NCBI GenBank assembly: GCA_025642075.2
Contig: JAODUO010000581.1
Location: forward strand, 164,501-228,500
Direction of reading: 5' to 3'
Length of the DNA stretch: 64,000 nt
Source of the DNA: Ridgeia piscesae
Lineage: Eukaryota; Annelida; Polychaeta; Sabellida; Siboglinidae
Shown here: positions 60,301-64,000 of the stretch, piece by piece
Position numbering within the stretch: the first letter of the stretch is position 1
Layout: the number at the start of each line of letters is the position of its first letter
Translations under genes and position numbers: made by a program
Notes under the pieces: generated by a model
The model's database searches: none
Told to the model about the DNA's origin: nothing
The model's input: only the letters and a program-made list of their open reading frames with translations

Positions 60301-63300
60301 CTCCCTTGAGTCACAGATCACACTCACACCCAGGTATAGTGCTCCCTTGAGTCACTGACCACACCACCAGGTATAGTGCTCCCTTGAGTCACTGACCACA
60401 CTCACACCCAGGTATAGTGCTCCCTTGAGTCACAGACCACACTCACACCCAGGTATAGTGCTCCCTTGAGTCACAGATCACACTCACACCCAGGTATAGT
60501 GCTCCCTTGAGTCACAGACCACACTCACACCCAGGTATAGTGCTCCCTTGAGTCACAGATCACACTCACACCCAGGTATAGTGCTCCCTTGAGTCACTGA
60601 CCACACTCACACCCAGGTATAGTGCTCCCTTGAGTCACTGACCACACTCACACCCAGGTATAGTGCTCCCTTGAGTCACAGACCACACTCACACCCAGGT
60701 ATAGTGCTCCCCTTGAGTCACAGATCATCACCAGGTGTGTCCTTGATCATACCATCAAGGTATAGTGCTCCCTTGAGTCACAGACCACACTCACACCCAG
60801 GTATAGTGCTCCCTTGAGTCACAGATCACACTCACACCCAGGTATAGTGCTCCCTTGAGTCACTGACCACACTCACACCCAAGTATAGTGCTCCCTTGAG
60901 TCACAGATCACAGTCACACCCAGGTATAGTGCTCCCATGAGTCACTGAAAACCGATCATCACCAGTGATGTGCTCTGATCCAGATCACACTCACACCCAG
61001 GTATAGTGCTCCCTTGAGTCACTGACCACACTCACACCCAAGTATAGTGCTCCCTTGAGTCACTGACCACAGTCACACCCAAGTATAGTGCTCCCTTGAG
61101 TCACAGATCACACTCACACCCAGGTATAGTGCTCCCTTGAGTCACTGACCACACTCACACCCAGGTATAGTGCTCCCTTGAGTCACTGACCACACTCACA
61201 CCCAGGTATAGTGCTCCCTTGAGTCACTGACCACACTCACACCCAGGTATAGTGCTCCCTTGAGTCACTGACCACACTCACACCCAGGTATAGTGCTCCC
61301 TTGAGTCACTGACCACACTCACACCCAGGTATAGTGCTCCCTTGAGTCACAGATCACATTCACACTCAGGTATAGTGCTCCCTTGAGTCACAGATCACAC
61401 TCACACCCAGGTATATAGTGCTCCCTTGAGTCACTGACCAAACTAACATACTTATGTAATGCTTCGATGTTATATTTTACATGTCAAATCACCATTTACA
61501 GATGAGTCTAACAAATACTTTAAACACTGACATTTATTGGGATATTAAAGTAGTGTATGTGTATATATTCCTTGAGTCCAGTTAAAGATTCTCTTCAATG
61601 TTATTATTGAAACATGTTGGTAACAACAACAACAAAACTGGTGCTAAATAAGTTGCAGTAATAAGGATTGTGTAACTTCACATTTTTATGGCAGCTGTTG
61701 ACCATTATAAATTACAACACAATTTGGAATCAGTACTATATTGTCACATGACCTCAGTGTCACATGACCTCTGTGTCTTATGACCTCTGTGTGTGTCATT
61801 ATACTTATTTGTAGCGTCTCATCTGATTCCACTTAATCCTACAAATGACCATTCATGCAGGATGCTGTACCACTGACCCTTGGTCAAGAGTTCAGCGGCT
61901 ACCACTCACAGGTTGTCCACGCCATTGACCGAATCAATGGTGCATTACCACGACTCTATCAACTGGCAATAGGTGGCACTGCCGTTGGCACAGGACTGAA
62001 CACACACGTCGGGTTTGCAGAGAAAGCTGCAGCAGAGATCGCCAGTCTGACAGGCAAGTGGCACCTGTCACACCCTGGGTGACGTCTGCAGGGAGTGGCA
62101 CTAGTGATGGGTGGGTGTCAGCTGTCACTGTTGGGTGTCACCACACAGCATTGGTGGCTGGGTGGCGGCAGTTTTGTTTGGATATTACCAGTCATAGTTG
62201 AATGTCAGCAGTCATGGTTGGGTGTCACCACACAGCATTGATGGCTGGGTGTCGGCAGTTTTGTTTGGATATTACCAGTCATAGATGAATGTCAGCAGTC
62301 ATGGTTGGGTGTCAGCAGTCATAACTTTGTCAGCAGTGATGGTTGTGTGTCAGCAGTGATAACTATGTGTCAGTGGTCATAGTTAGGTGTCATTGTTACA
62401 CATTGTCCTACATGCTGCATGTGTTGTCCTACACACTACACATTGTCCTACATGCTGTCTGTGTTGTCCTACACACTACACATTGTCCTACATGCTGCAT
62501 GTGTTGTCCTACACACTACACATTGTCCTACATGCTGCATGTGTTGTCCTACACACTACACATTGTCCTAAATGCTGCATGTGTTGTCCTACACAGTATC
62601 CTACATGCTGCATGTGTTGTCCCACACACTACACATTATCCTACATCCTGCCTGTGTTGTCCTACACACTACACACTGTCCTATATGCTGCATGTGTTGT
62701 CCTACACACTACACATTGTCCTACATGCTGCACATGTTGTCCTACACACTACACACTGTGCATGTTTTCCTACATGCTGTCGGTCTGGTCCTACATGCTC
62801 TCTGTGTGGTCTGTATTATCAGTTGTCCTACACACTGCCTATATTGACCTACATGCTGTTCGTCGTACCCAACATCCTGTCTGGGTTGTCCTACTCACTA
62901 CCCATGTTGTCCTACAGTGCTGCCATTTGTCACGGCGCCCAACAAGTTTGAGGCTCTGGCCACCAAGGACACGATGGTGGAGGTGAGCTCTGTGTTGAAC
63001 GTCATCGCAGCCAGTCTCATGAAGATTGCCAATGACATCCGCTTCCTGGGCTCCGGACCCCGCTGTGGCCTCGGGGAGCTCTCCCTGCCCGAGAACGAAC
63101 CCGGGAGCAGCATCATGCCAGGTATGTCACAGTCCATTCACTCCATTGTCAGCAGTGCAGCGTGGTGTTAGCGGTACGTATGTGTTGGTGTCAGACGTGT
63201 ACATGGGATCAGAAGTGCACGTAGTGATATGTATGTGGAATAAAGACTACTCCAGCGGGAGTCTACTCTTTCATGGCTTTTATTTAGTATTCATCAATGG

Positions 63301-63522
63301 CATTTTATTATACATCTGTGGTTAGTAATTTTTGGCACCTGGTCACTGTGTTGACCGTTGGTCATGTGCAAGTTGAACAACAGTGGTAAAACGCTGTGTT
63401 CAGTAACGTATTTTCTAGGCGTGCCTAATTTATCTCACTGCTGCCAAATTTGTCATCTACATACATATACACACACGTGTCATTTAAAAAAATACATATA
63501 TTATATATAATTTATATATATA

Positions 63523-63563
<41 letters not shown>

Positions 63564-64000
63564 ATTACAAATACTACCAGCTCATGAACACACATATTAT
63601 TTAAACTGGTTTATTATGTTGTTCTACCCGTATATATTTATGATTGAGATTCATTAAATGAATAAATTTTATTTGCTACTTCCCATGCACCCTATAGAGA
63701 GACACAGGTACTAAGCACATGACATCTACATTCCAGGCAAAGTGAACCCGACACAGTGCGAGGCCGTCACAATGGTTGCCGCCCAGGTGATGGGAAACAA
63801 TGTCGCCGTAACGATCGGTGGCTCGAACGGTCACTTTGAGTTGAATGTCTTCATGCCGTTGATTCTGCGCAACGTGCTGCAGTCGATTCGTCTGCTGGGT
63901 GACGCCAGTAATTCCTTTGCTCGCAACTGTGTCGATGGAATCATAGCCAATCGTAGTAACATCAATAAGCTCCTCAACGATTCGCTGATGCTGGTGACAG
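48275..64000 (+). CDS. FH: Fumarate hydratase, class II (fumarase), gene spanning at least seven exons, 3' end beyond window
   Basis: Fumarase reversibly hydrates fumarate to L-malate in the citric acid cycle. It works as a homotetramer, with mitochondrial and cytosolic forms in animals. The readable exons give about 430 residues of the roughly 460-residue core, without the N-terminal leader and C-terminal domain. Motifs in order are [20 protein letters not shown] (exon 4), HPNDHVN (exon 4), [14 protein letters not shown] (exon 5), GRTHTQ with its catalytic-site histidine (exon 5 end), [11 protein letters not shown] (exon 6), and GSSIMPG split by an intron from KVNPTQCE, the family signature loop. 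All active-site residues that can be judged are present. Exon joins: 48394/50240, 50350/51326, 51502/52997, 53152/61861 (all phase 0), 62053/62918 and 63121/63737 (phase 1). Introns 2, 5 and 6 are largely minisatellite, and introns 3, 4 and 7 are mostly unique. Nothing indicates a pseudogene: no stops or frameshifts are seen in any exon. Confidence 0.97.
48428..48940 (+). repeat. Diverged CT-rich minisatellite in FH intron 2
   Basis: Imperfect units of about 25-35 bp based on TCTATTCTGTTCTCTTCTCA with TCAG or TCAGCTTCA. Many units end in a CTTCTCATCAG string that resembles a splice acceptor on the FH strand. Confidence 0.85.
48961..49775 (+). repeat. 25-bp minisatellite in FH intron 2
   Basis: About 33 nearly identical copies of TCCTGTTCTCTTCTCATTGG followed by TCGTA, with a TCCTCTTC variant and a 15-bp short form. 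Each unit contains ATTGG, the reverse of a CCAAT box. Three plus-strand frames of up to 583 codons are open only because the unit is stop-free. Confidence 0.93.
50240..50350 (+). CDS. FH: FH exon 3
   Basis: Thirty-seven codons from TGTTTTCAG|GTTGAAG to GAAGAG|GTAGGT, phase 0 at both ends. It encodes [20 protein letters not shown], then [17 protein letters not shown]. Length (111 bases) equals that recalled for the human exon. Two weaker look-alikes of the donor (GAGGTTGTA) follow within 50 bases. Confidence 0.97.
51326..51502 (+). CDS. FH: FH exon 4
   Basis: Fifty-nine codons from TTGACAG|ATC to GGTCAG|GTAGGC, phase 0. It encodes [20 protein letters not shown] through [12 protein letters not shown], containing the B-site loop (HPNDHVN) and substrate-contacting GSGTQTNMN residues. 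Length (177 bases) equals that recalled for the human exon. Confidence 0.98.
51611..52774 (+). mobile_element. Non-autonomous pogo/Tigger-like DNA transposon in FH intron 4
   Basis: The left end reads TA|CAGTTGTGCCTCGGTATAAC. The right end, reverse-complemented, reads TA|CAGTCGCACCTCCTCATAAT. Both ends are flanked by TA, the usual target of this superfamily. Sub-terminal CGCGTTATAC and CGTTATGTCC blocks are typical of the group. The 1.16-kb body has no transposase frame, so the element would have needed an enzyme supplied in trans. Confidence 0.65.
52997..53152 (+). CDS. FH: FH exon 5
   Basis: Fifty-two codons from GTGTCTCAG|AGT to ACCCAG|GTACAG, phase 0. It encodes [20 protein letters not shown] through [10 protein letters not shown]. 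The last four codons (ACT CAC ACC CAG) encode the Thr-His-Thr-Gln of the active site, and they are the start of the 41-bp repeat unit that fills the following intron. The exon is 27 bases shorter than the human one recalled from memory, and exon 6 is 27 bases longer. Confidence 0.97.
53141..61435 (+). repeat. 41-bp minisatellite, 8.3 kb, seeded by the FH exon 5 donor
   Basis: About 200 copies of a 41-bp unit: ACTCACACCCAG (the end of exon 5), then GTATAGTGCTCCCTTGAGTC, then ACAGATCAC or ACTGACCAC. The first unit overlaps the true exon end and donor, which reads GTACAG; most copies read GTATAG and a few keep GTACAG. Copies are highly similar over the full length. Irregular stretches near 57200-57420 and 60700-61000 may be assembly errors. 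Every regular unit contains CAG|GTA on the FH strand and TGAGTCA. Confidence 0.97.
61436..61860. other. Unique right end of FH intron 5
   Basis: About 420 bases of AT-rich sequence without repeats, except three TGACCTC-type copies near 61750-61790. It carries the true acceptor (CATTCATGCAG) of exon 6. Confidence 0.7.
61861..62053 (+). CDS. FH: FH exon 6, with a GC splice donor
   Basis: Sixty-four codons plus one base from CATGCAG|GATGCT to CTGACAG|GCAAGT. It encodes [20 protein letters not shown] through [14 protein letters not shown]. Phase 1 at the end is required by exon 7. The only donor giving that phase is GC, inside the sequence AG|GCAAGT that matches the known GC-AG intron consensus. 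The codon made by the join is G+TG, valine. Confidence 0.95.
62131..62309. repeat. 87-bp tandem duplication in FH intron 6
   Basis: Two copies starting TTGGGTGTCACCACACAGCA at 62131 and 62218, with CAGTTTTGTTTGGATATTAC in each. Further short GTCAGCAGTCAT units continue to about 62390. Confidence 0.88.
62395..62917 (+). repeat. ~40-bp minisatellite in FH intron 6, related to the exon 7 acceptor
   Basis: About 11 copies of ACATTGTCCTACATGCTGCA followed by TGTGTTGTCCTACACACTAC, decaying to the right. The final TTGTCCTACAGTGCTGCC is the splice acceptor and first bases of exon 7. Most units lack the G that would make the AG. Open plus-strand frames of about 200 codons are repeat translations. Confidence 0.88.
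62918..63121 (+). CDS. FH: FH exon 7
   Basis: From GTCCTACAG|TGCTG to ATGCCAG|GTATGT, 204 bases, entering and leaving in phase 1. It encodes [20 protein letters not shown] through [17 protein letters not shown]. The intron splits the signature loop between MP and GK, the same place recalled for the human gene. Confidence 0.97.
63122..63736. other. FH intron 7
   Basis: AT-rich, with a (TA)n tract at about 63500-63560 and no recognised element. The acceptor is ACATTCCAG. Confidence 0.8.
63737..64000 (+). CDS. FH: FH exon 8 (continues beyond the window)
   Basis: From CATTCCAG|GCAAAG to the end of the window, 264 bases so far. It encodes [20 protein letters not shown], then [19 protein letters not shown], to [14 protein letters not shown]. 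The lysine and asparagine of the signature loop are at its start. No intron interrupts it where the human gene, as recalled, has the exon 8/9 boundary. The C-terminal domain is not in the window. Confidence 0.97.

Noticed and set aside
53141..61435. CRISPR-like regular array
   Set aside because: Units are contiguous with no distinct spacers, the unit overlaps an animal exon, and the genome is eukaryotic.
62041..62070. Normal GT donor at AAGTGG for FH exon 6
   Set aside because: It would leave the exon in phase 2, which does not fit exon 7. The GC donor at 62054 gives the required phase 1 and matches the GC-AG consensus.

Overview
The window is metazoan nuclear DNA. It has intron-split genes, long AT-rich non-coding stretches, tRNA-derived SINEs, a decayed Ty3/gypsy element, a LINE tail and very many microsatellites and minisatellites. 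The repeat style would fit an invertebrate such as a lophotrochozoan or mollusc, but nothing here fixes the taxon and that guess is weak. No bacterial-type genes, CRISPR arrays or operons are present.

Only one gene is certain: a class II fumarate hydratase (fumarase, FH) on the + strand. Seven coding exons are readable at 48275-48394, 50240-50350, 51326-51502, 52997-53152, 61861-62053, 62918-63121 and 63737-64000, and the last runs off the window. A plausible promoter and 16-codon first exon lie at 43051-43173. The exons join in compatible phases and carry the fumarase active-site motifs (HPNDHVN, GRTHTQ, GSSIMPGKVNP).

A second gene is suggested on the - strand. One CpG-rich first exon (27997 down to 27771) encodes a signal-peptide-like start and a leucine-rich-repeat N-terminal cap, ending at a perfect GTAAGT donor. 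The cap resembles that of glycoprotein-hormone-receptor (type A LGR) proteins. If this is right, much or all of 1-27770 is intron or downstream sequence of that gene. No further exon of it was recognised.

Layout: 1-190 SINE; 1.4-8.9 kb a chain of minisatellites ending in a 2.3-kb array of a 19-bp unit; 9-13 kb AT-rich DNA; 13.6-17.7 kb short arrays; 17.7-20.4 kb two inverted copies of an unknown repeat; 21.2-22.4, 24.4-25.4 and 26.0-26.7 kb more arrays; 27.2 kb SINE; 27.8-28.2 kb LRR first exon and CpG-rich flank; 29 kb LINE remnant; 30-36 kb TA and CA arrays; 36.3-42 kb nested mobile elements including the gypsy remnant; 43.1-64 kb the FH gene.

The most striking feature is inside FH. Intron 5 is almost wholly an 8.3-kb array of about 200 copies of a 41-bp unit made from the last 12 coding bases of exon 5 (Thr-His-Thr-Gln of the active site) plus the first ~29 bases of the intron, splice donor included. 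Introns 1 and 2 carry sense-strand arrays that repeat acceptor-like polypyrimidine-CAG sequence. The intron 6 array resembles the exon 7 acceptor. FH pre-mRNA therefore carries hundreds of splice-site look-alikes. Each 41-bp unit of the intron 5 array also contains a consensus AP-1 site (TGAGTCA).
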